Of a stretch of 64,000 nt of DNA, positions 18,042 to 28,700 are shown piece by piece. Position numbers and translations under genes: made by a program. Every line of letters begins with the position of its first letter. Position 1 is the first letter of the stretch. This stretch comes from Oscillospiraceae bacterium. Lineage in GTDB: Bacteria; Bacillota; Clostridia; Oscillospirales; Oscillospiraceae. The stretch spans positions 1 through 64,000 of the forward strand of contig SVLT01000013.1 in NCBI GenBank assembly GCA_015067845.1, in the 5' to 3' direction. Below the pieces are notes generated by a model. That model was not told the DNA's origin, ran no database searches, and saw nothing but the letters and a program-made list of their open reading frames with translations.

Positions 18042-18063
18042 TTGGGGGCGCAACCGCCCCCAA
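18042..18063 (-). other. GC-rich hairpin between frr and uppS
   Basis: TTGGGGGCG and CGCCCCCAA form a 9-bp perfect stem with a 4-base loop, 12 bases after the frr stop. No T-tract follows on the minus strand, so a full terminator is unlikely; it may be an attenuator or mRNA-stability element within the operon. Confidence 0.5.
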
Positions 18064-18075
18064 TTTGATCAGGCG

Positions 18076-18630
18076 TTAGATCGCCATCAGTTCCTTTTCT
18101 TTTGCGGCCAGAGTTTCGTCCACCTTCTTGATGTACTTGTCCAGCATATCCTGCAGATCCTTCTCAGCCTTCTTCTGCTCGTCTTCCGTAATCTCGGAAT
18201 TCTTCTTCAGCTTCTTGACGTAGTCCATGCCGTCACGGCGGATGTTACGCATGGCGACCTTGGCATCCTCAGCATACTTCTTGACCTGCTTGGTCAGGTC
18301 GCGGCGGCGTTCCTCGGTCAGCTGCGGGAAGATCAGGCGGATCACCTTGCCGTCGTTCTGGGGGTTGATGCCCAGATCGGAAGTAAGAATGGCCTTCTCG
18401 ATGGTCTTCATCAGAGAACTGTCCCAGGGCTGGATCACCAATGTACGGGCATCGGGAGAAGAGATGTTTGCAACGCCGTTTAGAGCCGTCTCTGTACCAT
18501 AGTATTCCACAGTAATGCGGTCAAGAACCTTGGGATTTGCGCGGCCTGCGCGGACAGCGCCGAAGTCCTCGTCCAGATGGTCCAGGGTCTTTTCCATTTT
18601 TCTGCCAAATTCCTTAAAATCAACGCTCAT
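18076..18630 (-). CDS. frr: Ribosome recycling factor
   Basis: 184-aa ribosome recycling factor, which with EF-G splits post-termination ribosomes. Family features: VRAGRANPKVLDRITVEYYG near residues 26-45 and the C-terminal KYIKKVDETLAAKEKELM. AGGAGG precedes the ATG. It lies 13 bases after pyrH, the usual pair. Confidence 0.98.
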   Translation of the reverse strand: MSVDFKEFGRKMEKTLDHLDEDFGAVRAGRANPKVLDRITVEYYGTETALNGVANISSPDARTLVIQPWDSSLMKTIEKAILTSDLGINPQNDGKVIRLIFPQLTEERRRDLTKQVKKYAEDAKVAMRNIRRDGMDYVKKLKKNSEITEDEQKKAEKDLQDMLDKYIKKVDETLAAKEKELMAI

Positions 18631-18643
18631 TGTTTAGTCCTCC

Positions 18644-19378
18644 TTAAAATTGGTTTTTCACGGTGGTGCCGATGACTTCGCCCCGCACCACACGGACGAT
18701 ACTGTTTTCTTCTGCCAGGCCGAAGCAGACCAGGGTTATGTTATTGTCCATCGCCAAGGTCATGGCGGTGGAATCCGTGGCCTTCAAGTGCTTGGCAAGC
18801 ACTTCATCATAAGTAAGCTGGGTATATTTGACCGCGTTGGGATCCTTTGCAGGGTCAGCGGAATAGATGGCATCCACGTTCTTGGCCATCAGGATGGCAT
18901 CCGCCTCGATCTCCACACCACGAAGCACGGCGCCGGTATCCGTGGAGAAGTAAGGATTGCCCGTTCCGGCAGCAAATATAACAACCTTGCCCTCGTTCAG
19001 GTATTGATCTGCGATGTCCCGGGTAAAGTACTCGGCAAACTTATTCATTTCCACCGCGCTCAAAACTCTCGCATCCAGACCGTGCTGCTCCAGCACATCA
19101 CCCACAGCAATGGCGTTCATCACCGTAGCCAGCATGCCCATGGCATCCGCGTGAGAGCGCTGCAGTTTGCCACTGCCGTTCTTCACACCGCGCCAGAAGT
19201 TGCCGCCGCCGATCACGAGGCCAACCTGAACACCCATGTCTATGCAGGTTTTGATGGAATCGCACACTTCATGAATCTTAGCAAAGTCCAGGCCAAAACC
19301 GTCACCTGCGGCAGTTTTCTCGCCCAAAGCCTCACCGCTGACCTTTAACAGAATACGCTTATATTTGATCTGAGACAA
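18644..19378 (-). CDS. pyrH: UMP kinase
   Basis: 244-aa UMP kinase of the amino-acid-kinase fold, converting UMP to UDP. KVSGEAL at residues 12-18, the GGGNFWRG phosphate loop and DAILMAKNVDAIYSADP are present. The start is a TTG at 19378 (MSQIKY) with AAGGAG 9 bases upstream. It is the first gene of the long pyrH-polC operon. Confidence 0.97.
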   Translation of the reverse strand: MSQIKYKRILLKVSGEALGEKTAAGDGFGLDFAKIHEVCDSIKTCIDMGVQVGLVIGGGNFWRGVKNGSGKLQRSHADAMGMLATVMNAIAVGDVLEQHGLDARVLSAVEMNKFAEYFTRDIADQYLNEGKVVIFAAGTGNPYFSTDTGAVLRGVEIEADAILMAKNVDAIYSADPAKDPNAVKYTQLTYDEVLAKHLKATDSTAMTLAMDNNITLVCFGLAEENSIVRVVRGEVIGTTVKNQF

Positions 19379-19411
19379 AGTACCACGCTCCTTCGTTATA
19401 TTTTTTTATCT

Positions 19412-19440
19412 ATTTTAATATAAGATAGCCAAAATGACAA
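19412..19440 (-). promoter_or_regulatory. Sigma-A promoter of the pyrH-frr-uppS-cdsA-dxr-rseP-ispG-polC operon
   Basis: Minus strand TTGTCA (19435-19440) and TAAAAT (19412-19417), 17-base spacer, 34 bases before the pyrH start. Confidence 0.75.
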
Positions 19441-19458
19441 CCAAAATTTCTAAAAAAA

Positions 19459-19483
19459 GTGAAATTGTTTTACGAAATTTCAC
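19459..19483. repeat. Palindrome between divergent promoters
   Basis: GTGAAATT (19459-19466) and AATTTCAC (19476-19483) form a perfect 8-bp inverted repeat with a 9-base loop, in AT-rich DNA between the pyrH and amidohydrolase promoters. It may be an operator; no known regulator motif was recognised. Confidence 0.45.
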
Positions 19484-19530
19484 AATTAATCCATTTCACA
19501 GGCTATTGCAACAGGATTCCGGCTTGAAAA

Positions 19531-19559
19531 TTGACAAAACTTTAAGTGTGTGCTAGAAT
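19531..19559 (+). promoter_or_regulatory. Sigma-A promoter of the nitrilase-family gene
   Basis: TTGACA (19531-19536), 17-base spacer, TAGAAT (19554-19559), 36 bases before the start codon. Confidence 0.8.
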
Positions 19560-19594
19560 TTTCTCATAAGATTTCTCGATTTGGAGGTTATGCC

Positions 19595-20548
19595 ATGGCA
19601 AGATTTGTAAAGGTCGCATCGGTCCCCTTTGTGATCCCGGATATTTCTGCAAAGCCGGAAGATCAGCATTTGTCGGACTTTATGCTGGATGTCATGGGCG
19701 CACAAATCGAAACCGTTCTTCCAGACAAACCGGATCTGATCATTCTGCCGGAAGTCTGCGACAGACCTAAGGGAATGTCAAAGGAAGCCGTGTGTGAATT
19801 TTATACCACCCGTGGCAGCCGTACCATCGACGGACTTTGTCAGATCGCCCGGGAGAATCATTGCTACATTGCCGCGGGCATCGCACGAGATAGCGACAAC
19901 GGCGTCCGCTATAACAGCTGCGTCATGATCGACCGACAAGGTCATGTCATGGGTTACTACGACAAAAACTTCATCGTCCCCACCGAGACCGAGGATTACG
20001 GAATTCAGGCCGGCAGCGATATTGCCGTTTTCGACTGTGATTTTGGCCGTGTGGGCGCTGTGATCTGCTTTGACCTGAATTTTTCCGAGTTATATGCAAA
20101 ATATCGAGATGCCGGCTGTGATCTGATCGTCTTCCCCTCCCATTTCGACGGCGGCCATTTGTGCAACATCTTTGCCCATGAAACCGGTGCATATTTCGTC
20201 AGCTGTTACACCGGCAAGCAACAACGCGCCGTTGCGCTGGATCCTCTTGGGTATCAAATTGCGACAAACACCAATTATCACCCCAATTTGGTGGTGACGC
20301 TGAATCTGGATTATCAAATCTGCCATTTGGATAAAAACCGTGCAAAATTGGCAGAAGCAAAGCAAAAATACGGCAGTCAATTTCAGATTCGGGACAATGG
20401 CTATATCGGCACGCTGGTTCTCACTTCCGAGTCACAAGAGCGCAGCTGCTTGGATATTGTCCGGGAATTCGACATTACGCTGCGCAGTGAGTATTTTGCA
20501 CAGGCCCGGCAGCACCGGGAAAACTGCTTAAAAAATCAAGGCAAGTAA
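19595..20548 (+). CDS. Carbon-nitrogen hydrolase (nitrilase superfamily)
   Basis: 317-aa cytosolic amidohydrolase-type protein. The nitrilase catalytic triad is visible: E53 in LPEVCDR, K124 in YYDKNF and C158 in VGAVICFDLNF. The ATG at 19595 has GGAGG 7 bases upstream, and an ATG 5 bases earlier is out of frame. Substrate is not predictable: the family includes omega-amidase, N-carbamoyl hydrolases and amidases. It has its own promoter and stands alone before glnS. Confidence 0.88.
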   Translation: MARFVKVASVPFVIPDISAKPEDQHLSDFMLDVMGAQIETVLPDKPDLIILPEVCDRPKGMSKEAVCEFYTTRGSRTIDGLCQIARENHCYIAAGIARDSDNGVRYNSCVMIDRQGHVMGYYDKNFIVPTETEDYGIQAGSDIAVFDCDFGRVGAVICFDLNFSELYAKYRDAGCDLIVFPSHFDGGHLCNIFAHETGAYFVSCYTGKQQRAVALDPLGYQIATNTNYHPNLVVTLNLDYQICHLDKNRAKLAEAKQKYGSQFQIRDNGYIGTLVLTSESQERSCLDIVREFDITLRSEYFAQARQHRENCLKNQGK

Positions 20549-20569
20549 CAGAAATCGTGGTATTTCCAG

Positions 20570-20598
20570 TTGCAAAGCCTCACAAAATAGGTTATAAT
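20570..20598 (+). promoter_or_regulatory. Sigma-A promoter of glnS
   Basis: TTGCAA (20570-20575), 17-base spacer, TATAAT (20593-20598), 36 bases before the glnS ATG; overlaps the short gap after the amidohydrolase gene. Confidence 0.75.
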
Positions 20599-20633
20599 AT
20601 CTCCAAATTTTAACAAAAGAGAGGTTCGATACG

Positions 20634-22313
20634 ATGGCTGAAATCACCGAAAGCAAGAATTTCATCCACGCATTTATTGAAGAAGACATCGCAGAGGGCG
20701 GCCGTTACGCCGGTCAGACTGTGCATACCCGTTTCCCGCCCGAGCCCAACGGCTATCTGCACATTGGTCACTGTAAGGCACTGATCATCGACTTCGGCAC
20801 TGCTGAGAAGTTTGGCGGCCTGTGCAACCTGCGTATGGACGACACCAACCCCACCAAGGAAGATGTGGAGTTTGTCGAAGCCATCAAGGAAGATATCCAC
20901 TGGCTTGGCTTTGACTGGGGCGACCGGTTCTTCTACGGCTCGGACTATTTTGAAAAAGACTATGAGTACGCCGTTGAGCTGATCAAAAAGGGACTTGCCT
21001 ACGTCTGCGAGCTGACCCCCGATCAGGCAAAGGAGATGCGTGGTGATCTGAATACCCCAGCCACTTCCCCCTACCGTGACCGGCCCATTGAGGAGAGTCT
21101 TGACCTGTTTGCCCGGATGCGTGCCGGTGAATTTGAGGACAATAAGTACACTCTGCGTGCCAAGATCGACCTGGCCTCCGGCAACTTCAATATGCGCGAT
21201 CCGGTGATCTACCGTATCCGCCATATGCACCATCACCGTCAGGGCGACAAGTGGTGCATCTATCCCATGTACGACTTTGCTCATCCCATTCAGGACGCAT
21301 TGGAGGGTATCACCCACTCCCTGTGTTCTCTGGAATTTGAGAATCACAGACCTCTGTACAATTGGGTTGTGGAGAATGTCTCCGTTCCTCACCATCCCCG
21401 GCAGATCGAGTTTGCCCGTCTGGGCATCGACCATACGGTGCTTTCCAAGCGCAAGCTGAGAGCCCTGGTGGAGAATGGTTATGTCTCCGGTTGGGACGAT
21501 CCCCGTATGCCCACTCTGTGCGGCCTGCGCCGCCGTGGCTATACTCCCACAGCTATCCGCAATTTCTGCGACCGTGTGGGCGTCGCCAAATCCCCCAACA
21601 CCATTGAGTACGCTTTCCTGGAATACTGCCTCCGGGAGGATCTGAACGAGAGCGCAAAGCGTGTTATGGCGGTTACCAAGCCTGTAAAGCTGACTATTAC
21701 CAACTATCCTGAGGGGCAGTCTGAAACCTTTGAGATCGAGAACAATCCCAACAAGCCGGAAGATGGCGTGCGTGAAGTCACCTTCTCCCGGGATCTGTGG
21801 ATCGAAGCGGACGATTTCCTGGCCGAGCCCATTCCCAAGTATAAGCGTCTGTATCCCGATGGCCCCGAGTGCCGCCTGAAAGGTGCATATGTCATCAAGT
21901 GCACCGGCTGTGTCACCGATGAAAACGGCAATATTGTGGAAGTGCTGGCAACCTACGATCCTGATTCCAAGGGCGGCGATCCTGCCGACGGACGGAAGAT
22001 CAAGGGCGCGACAATCCACTGGGTGGATGCCAACAACTGCTGTGATGCCGAGGTTCGCCAGTACAGCAATCTGTTTGACGATGCCGACCCCGATGCCGCC
22101 GGCAAGGATTTCCTGGCCTGCCTGAATCCCAACTCCCTTGAAGTTCTCACCGGTTGTAAGGTGGAAGCCAGCTTGAAGTCTGCCAAGGCCGGTGACTCCT
22201 ACCAGTTCATGCGTCTGGGCTACTTCTGCCCGGACAGCAAGGATTGCTCCGAGGAGCATTTGGTATTCAACCGCTCCGTCAGCTTGAAGGACAGCTTCAA
22301 GCCCGGTCAATAA
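20634..22313 (+). CDS. glnS: Glutaminyl-tRNA synthetase
   Basis: 559-aa class I synthetase charging tRNA-Gln directly. The HIGH motif is in PPEPNGYLHIGHCKAL (residues about 33-48), the KMSKS equivalent is VLSKRKL, and the two C-terminal anticodon-binding beta-barrels are complete. GAGAGG precedes the ATG. Many Firmicutes lack GlnRS and use GatCAB, so its presence is informative for lineage but not rare in Clostridia. Monocistronic. Confidence 0.97.
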   Translation: MAEITESKNFIHAFIEEDIAEGGRYAGQTVHTRFPPEPNGYLHIGHCKALIIDFGTAEKFGGLCNLRMDDTNPTKEDVEFVEAIKEDIHWLGFDWGDRFFYGSDYFEKDYEYAVELIKKGLAYVCELTPDQAKEMRGDLNTPATSPYRDRPIEESLDLFARMRAGEFEDNKYTLRAKIDLASGNFNMRDPVIYRIRHMHHHRQGDKWCIYPMYDFAHPIQDALEGITHSLCSLEFENHRPLYNWVVENVSVPHHPRQIEFARLGIDHTVLSKRKLRALVENGYVSGWDDPRMPTLCGLRRRGYTPTAIRNFCDRVGVAKSPNTIEYAFLEYCLREDLNESAKRVMAVTKPVKLTITNYPEGQSETFEIENNPNKPEDGVREVTFSRDLWIEADDFLAEPIPKYKRLYPDGPECRLKGAYVIKCTGCVTDENGNIVEVLATYDPDSKGGDPADGRKIKGATIHWVDANNCCDAEVRQYSNLFDDADPDAAGKDFLACLNPNSLEVLTGCKVEASLKSAKAGDSYQFMRLGYFCPDSKDCSEEHLVFNRSVSLKDSFKPGQ

Positions 22314-22318
22314 AGTTT

Positions 22319-22345
22319 AAGACCGCCGGAATTTCCGGCGGTCTT
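22319..22345. terminator. Bidirectional terminator between glnS and the ASRT-like gene
   Basis: AAGACCGCCGG (22319-22329) and CCGGCGGTCTT (22335-22345) with a short AATTT loop, followed by TTATAT. Same 11-base arms recur at 36542-36567. Confidence 0.85.
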
Positions 22346-22392
22346 TATATATGCTGTCATGGCAAGGATAAAAGCATTGTAGAAAGAACAGA

Positions 22393-22761
22393 TCAGAATG
22401 TACAACCTTCCACGCTGTAATAGGCCATATTGCTCTGACGCACATCCAGTCTGCCGAAGCAGGCACAGATGGGAACATTGCTCTTGACCCATACTGTATA
22501 CTGGACCGCCTCTCCCAACAGGATTCCCTTGGGCCCAAGAGGCTTGTCCATACGGATGCAGGTCATCCGCATACCATCTAAGGTATAGCAGATACCCATT
22601 TCCGGTTCCCTGTCTTCAAAGACCAGGCTCAGCTCGATTTGTGCAGGTTCCTCGTTCAGGTTGGTGATCATCAGTGCTTCGTGGCCCTCAAACTCGGGAT
22701 TGTCCCCGTGGGGAGGCAGATATCCGTCGCAAAATACCCAGTTTTTCTTACCCTTTTCCAT
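22393..22761 (-). CDS. ASRT-family protein (sensory rhodopsin transducer-like)
   Basis: 122-aa protein resembling the Anabaena sensory rhodopsin transducer family: an N-terminal W-V-x-x-DGYLP, a central HEAL-x-I-x-N segment, FEDREP, and a C-terminal SNVPICACFGRLDVRQ that matches the family's conserved R-L-D-x-R-Q end. ASRT proteins form tetrameric beta-sandwiches; most bacteria that have them lack rhodopsins and ligand or carbohydrate binding has been proposed. The ATG at 22761 has AAGGAG 8 bases upstream. It starts 33 bases after the giant lyase gene with no terminator between, so the two are probably co-transcribed. Confidence 0.75.
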   Translation of the reverse strand: MEKGKKNWVFCDGYLPPHGDNPEFEGHEALMITNLNEEPAQIELSLVFEDREPEMGICYTLDGMRMTCIRMDKPLGPKGILLGEAVQYTVWVKSNVPICACFGRLDVRQSNMAYYSVEGCTF

Positions 22762-22794
22762 CAAAAACGCTCCTTCTTGTATTTTCCAAATTGA

Positions 22795-25700
22795 TTATTC
22801 TTCGTTCACGGTTTCTTTGGTGTTTCTCTTCTTGATCTTCACCAGAACGATCACGAGAGCAGCCACGCCGACAACGGCGACAGCGACGATAACAATAATG
22901 ATCCAGAGGTTGTTGTCCTTTTCTTCAACCAACTGACCGTTAACAGTCACTTCGGTCACATTGCCGTCTTTGTCGTACTTGGTCACGCGGATGCTGCCGT
23001 CTTCCAAATATTCTTCCAACACAGATGTGCCGTCAGCATTGACGGTCTTCACAGAGGTCAGCTTATTGGCGGTGTAGACGGTAGTCACTACACTGCCATC
23101 AGCATTATAGACCACTTCTTCACGGTTGCCGCCCTTGGCTCGAGTGATAACGCTCAGCAGCTTGCCGTTTTCGTCGTAGGTCTCTTCCACGCGTCTGCCA
23201 TCGTTGTACATGGTGGTAACCGCAAGCACTTTGCCGCTTGCTCCATACTTGGTGGTAACGGTCTTGTCATCCAGATACTGCGCCACAGTCTTGGAGCCGT
23301 CCTTGTATTCCATAGTCATTTCCAGATATTCGCCCCGCTTGTCAGTGACCGTGGTAGAGATACTGCCGTCAGTCTGATACGTTACGATGGTCAGATTGCC
23401 GTTGACATGCTCAATCCGGATATTGGTAATATTGCCGATCAGATCGTAGTTGGTGATCTGCCAGGAGCCGTCTTCCAGCAGCTCCTCACGAATCAGAGCC
23501 TTGGTCACTGGGTCGAAATAGGCGTCGATCTTCAACTGACCGTCTTCGTACAGATACTCCGTACCGTCGATGTCCTTCCAGTGTTTGTAGATCATCTCAC
23601 CGTTTTCGTCGTAGAGAGCCTTGCCGGAGCCACTTTCGTCGCCGTAGAGGTATTCAACAGCGCCCTTAACCTTCAAGGAAACATCATGTGTACCGGCAGG
23701 AATGGTCAGGGATGCCACATTGTCGGAAATCTTGCACTCCACTTCCTTACCGTCCACAGTTGCACCGAGGATCTCGTAAGGAGCGTACACAGTGACGGTC
23801 TGCTTCTTCTCCGTGGTAACGGTGTATTTCGCCTTGCCACGGAAGTCCGCAGAAACGGTTGCCGCGCTGGAAGACTTCATCAATGCTTTGCCGTCGAATA
23901 CCAAAGATGTGCCTGCAACCACGGCAAAGCCTTCCATGTAACCATCATCCATCAGGCCGATAATCGCGGCCTGCTCACCGGTGGTGGTAACGCCGCCAGC
24001 AGAGATCTTGCCGGTAGTTCTGTTGTGTAGAACGATGTCAATATTGTTCTCGCTGTGGTAGATCTTCGCACCCAGAACCTTGGCGGTGTCGTAAACTTCC
24101 TGCGTGCAGATTGGGTTATCCGGCATCTCCCGCTCTGTGCCATAGGTGATGGAGGCAACGGAGATCAGCTTGTCGATGGACATGTTATTGCCGCCAATCA
24201 GTTCCAACCTCAGCATGTGGTCGCCAGCGGTGATCTCCCGCTTGCCAAGACTCAGGTTGTAAACAAAGACACCGGGATCGTAGCCGTCATACGTGGTGAT
24301 GTATTCACCGTCAATGAAAATCTTATAAATACCATAGTTATAAGACTTGGCGGTTTTCAAAACGAGATCGAACGTGCCGGTTTCCGGAGCGGTGAAGGGC
24401 AGCTCAATCCAGTCGCCCACACTTTGTCCACGGAAGAAGTACAAAGTATTACCGGATGCTGTAACGGACTTGGTAATAGTAGCGTTATGCGAAGATGTCT
24501 TATAGGAAACCAATTCGGGGGTATTGAGCAGTTGCAGGAAGGAGTAACTGTCGTCCAGCTTAATGCCGTAAGGCTTGGTCATGATGGTCATGAACTGCTG
24601 GGACTTCTGAGAGCCGTTGTCGGCCTGCAACACAGGGCCGCCGTCAGGATACACCTTACCCTCGATGTTCAGCTTGTTCTTGCTGACAAATTCTGCAAAG
24701 ATGTAGCCTTGGTTGCCGTAGATGGCAACCTTGTTGCCCTTGTTAACGCCATCTTTCATGGGCTTGCCGTCAACTGTGATGTCATCCCAGCCACCGGTAT
24801 TCAGGTTGAAGTCGAACACACGCTCCTTATCAGAAGCGATTTCGTCGATAACGATGTAGTAGGGTCTGTCACCGTGGTTGATCATGATGGCATGACGGTC
24901 ATACTGGGTCAGCTTGGGAGTTGTCGTCGGCTTACCTCTTTCGTCAGTTTCCATATATGCATCGGGGGCGCTGCCGGAGAGCTGGCCGTACAGTTGAGCA
25001 TCTACAACAGGCTTTAAAGTGCCGTTACCTCTCACGTTCTGGCCTTCGCCGTCCACGATGATAGTGTTGTGACCTTCCTGCTCATCAAAGCCTTCGGACA
25101 GGTTGGAGTAACCGGGGTCAAGAGCGGGCCAAAGGCCGGCACTTGTAATCTGGAAAGAAAGCTGGTCATAGTTGGTATGACCGGATTTGGAATTGTTGCC
25201 GATGATGTAGAACATCAGTTCGCTGTCTTCCCAGCCGGTGCGCAGACCGCCGTAGCCCACGCGCTCTACGAACACAACATAATCATTTTCGTCAGGCTGT
25301 GTGATGACGGGTTCATAGTTACCGTAGATCAAAGTATTGAACGGATCGTCGTCCATGCCCACCTGTTGCAGGAAGTAACCTGCCTTGCCGTTGCCGGTTT
25401 CTCTGTTCAGAATCAGCATGGTGGGCTTGAAGAATCCGGATGCATAGCTGTCAGAGAACACGGGGAACTCATTGGTGGCAGGAGCCAGGAAATCACATAC
25501 CCAGTCCACCAGAACTTCGCTGAAATAGGGGTGTGTCAGCAGGCCATTCCGGCCGGTAACACGCTTCGCACAGTCCATAGCGATCAACATGTCATCCGTG
25601 GATACTCTGGTGTAGGAGTAGCCTTCGTTATCGTCGGAGGTGTAACGCTCGTCGGTGAAAGCTGTACAGTAGGCATATGCCTTGTCCATATACTTACCGA

Positions 25701-28700
25701 TCTCAGCCTTATTTTTCTCATTGATGATCGCAGAGCCGCTGATGATAATACCGACAGCACGAGCCATGTACTTATTGTGGAAATCAACATTGGGGGCGTC
25801 AAGGTCCATACACAAGGGTTTCATACCCTTATAAATGATGTTTTCGACGATGAGATCCCGCTGTGCCTGAGTCAGCTGGTCATAGCACATATCGTAAACG
25901 ATGGCCATCATTCTCATGATACGGGGGTTATCCAACGTGCCATTATATTTGGTGGGCCAGCAATACTTGGTCTCGCACCAGTACTCCCACTCGCACATAT
26001 CCATTGCCCAGTCAATGGCCTGGTCGGAATACTTGGTATCGCCGGTCAGGGCATAAGCCATGGCTACAGTGGAAAAACGGTTGTACAAACCGCTGGAGAT
26101 ACCTTCCAGATAGGGCCAGTTACGGCCGCCGGGAACATCGTCCAGCAGCGGGTCAGCACTGCAGTCCTGGATGTGTTCCAAATCAACCCGATAACGGGTC
26201 ACCCGGTCATTATTGGGGCTGGGATCCCAGCTGGCCCAATAATGGGTTTCGTCAAGATATCCGTCCGCCTGCTTGATCAGCGCTCTGTATGCCTTTGCAC
26301 CGGATAAGCCGAAAGCATTGAGGGTATCGTCCTTGGCGAATTCCCGAATCTTCTCCAATTCCGCATCGGTGAAGAACAGACGGTTTCCTTCGTCATACAA
26401 GATCTTCCAGTCATAGGCTTCTTCAACAAACTGACCGTATTCGCCCACAAAGGTCACGTCATCCAGGTAGACGGTACCGGTATCGGCAGCATCATCACCC
26501 ACAGTCAGAAGGATTCTGCCGTACGCAGCATTGATTGGTGTCTGGGTGTTCAGCACCAGGAACTGCCACTTGCCGCTGCCATTGGATGTCACAGTATCTC
26601 TTCTGATTTCCTTAAAGCCATTGTCATAGTAGACCAGCGAAAGCTGAGCCTTGACATTCTTGGCATCCTTGACTCTGGCAGTCAGGCTGTATACCAGTTG
26701 ATCCATCGAATATTCGACAAACTGATAACCGCCCAGGTCCGTCATATTGATGATTGCGCCCTGCTGAACAGCCTGGCTGTTATCCTTGATCTGCAAAGAA
26801 ATCTTGCCGGCGAACACAGTCTTCTTGGAAGCGGAGAGCTTGCCGTTTTCGTAAGCCTCCCAGCCTTCCACTGCGCCGGACTTATCTGTATCCTCAAAGT
26901 CAAGATTGTCGAACTTATCTTGAATGCCTTCGACCACGGCCATATTGCCCCAGTAGGCCCAGCCCGCAGAGGCAATGGAGGAGATAATATAAATCCGCAT
27001 TGCAACCGTGTTTTCAGGTGCAGTTACAGAAAGTGCACCGCGGGACCACGAATCAGGATTGCAGCCCAATGTCAGAGATTTATAGGGGGTCGTACCGATC
27101 AAGGCCGGGACAAGGCATTTCTCATCCTGAAAGAATGCGACCCGAATGGTGGGACCGCCAACGGTGTACTCACCGCGGACCAGCGTGCTGAAATTGTAGG
27201 TCTTGCCTGCCTCTGCAGCAATTGTATAGTAGGCGTTGCCACCACTGGTGCTCGACTCGTCGTTAATGTACATCATGTAGTTGCCGACGTTTGCCTTATC
27301 CAGCTCTGTCTCGGTCTTGACCAGAGGATCTTTGTTAAGGTTGACCATTGTCCAACCCTTTGTGGTGGGTTCATTTCTGCTAGAAACGAACACATCCTTC
27401 AAGCCATCCGGATACTGCTCAAAAGAAGCGTTGGTAAGCAGGTTTGTTTGCAATGTATCCGTTGCCAAATAGAACTGAAGGTCATCCAGATGAATGTCGC
27501 ATGTTTTTGCCTTTTCGCTCTCCAAAGACACGATAGCGTAGGAGGTATTTTCCGGTGCCAATGCCAGCTTCCGGCTCTGTCTCCAGTCGCTGTAACCGGT
27601 CTGGTTGTTGTAAAACTCCTGCAACATATTGCCATCTGCATCATAATAGCGGACACACATTTTGGGAGCACCTTTGCCGGTTCGGGCATAAAAGTAGTAA
27701 TACTCTACACCGGGTTGGATGTTATCCACCCTGGTGGACAGCTTGATACTTCCGGTGGTGGAGTTATCCACCATCTGGATAGCCCATTCGCCTTTATATG
27801 CAAGAGCAGTATTGGTCTTGAACACCTGCACGCCGGTGCCGGTGGTCTCCAAAGTCCAGCCGTTGGGTACTGTAGTGGCATCCAGAGGTGTGCAGTAGCT
27901 GTACATCGTCAGTTCAAAGAAGGGGTTGCTCATCAGGTTCTGCTCAGGAATAACGATCACATCTTCCGGAGTAACGGCTCCGCTGCCGCCTTCGCCACCT
28001 TCACTGCCTTCGCCACCTTCGTTACCTTCGCCACCGGTTACAACCTTTTCAAAGGAAATGTTGTCGAAGCAGGCGTTACATACACCTGCAACGCCGACAT
28101 TGAACAGAATGTACACGGGGGAAGCACCCTCAGCCACTTCGATTGTGGTTTCGTGGGTTTTCCATTCGCCATTTGTTGCCTTGGGCAATATCGTTGCGAG
28201 TTGCTCGCCTGCCGAGGTAGAAGCATTTGCCCGCACGATGATCTGGGGCGCGCCTTCTGACTTGTAATCGAATTTCAGCTTATATTCACCGGCTGTCGGC
28301 TCTACCGTATAAAAGACATAGCCACCGGAAGTTGTGCTTTCATCCACTACTCTCAGAACAAAGTTGCCCGCCTTGTCGGGGTCAGCCACAACGGACCAAA
28401 TCTTAGAAATGGACAATTGGCTCAGGCCATCCGTGTTGGCAACACCATTGGTTTCAAAGGTTCCGTTGCTGATCAGATTGCCGGTGACAACTGTACCACC
28501 CTGACCGGCATTACCGCCATGATCAGAATTACCGCCCTCATTGCTGCCGATGTTCACACCCTTTGTAAGGGACACATTGTCAAAGTAGGCAGTGCCCGTA
28601 GCACCGGTGGCGGAACTCACAAGAATAAATACCTTCGTTACATCGGCGGGGATTTCCACCGTTGTTTCATAGGTCGTCCAGTCAGCTGCTACCAGGTTCT

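Noticed and set aside
18042..18063. Terminator splitting the pyrH-polC operon after frr
   Set aside because: Strong stem but no T-tract on the minus strand, and no new promoter before uppS.
20610..22310. 566-codon open frame on the minus strand across glnS
   Set aside because: It mirrors glnS exactly, has no ribosome site and no recognisable domains; glnS on plus has all synthetase motifs.
27985..28038. CRISPR-like or minisatellite repeat
   Set aside because: Short degenerate codon repeats inside an open frame encoding a Gly/Glu linker; no spacers.
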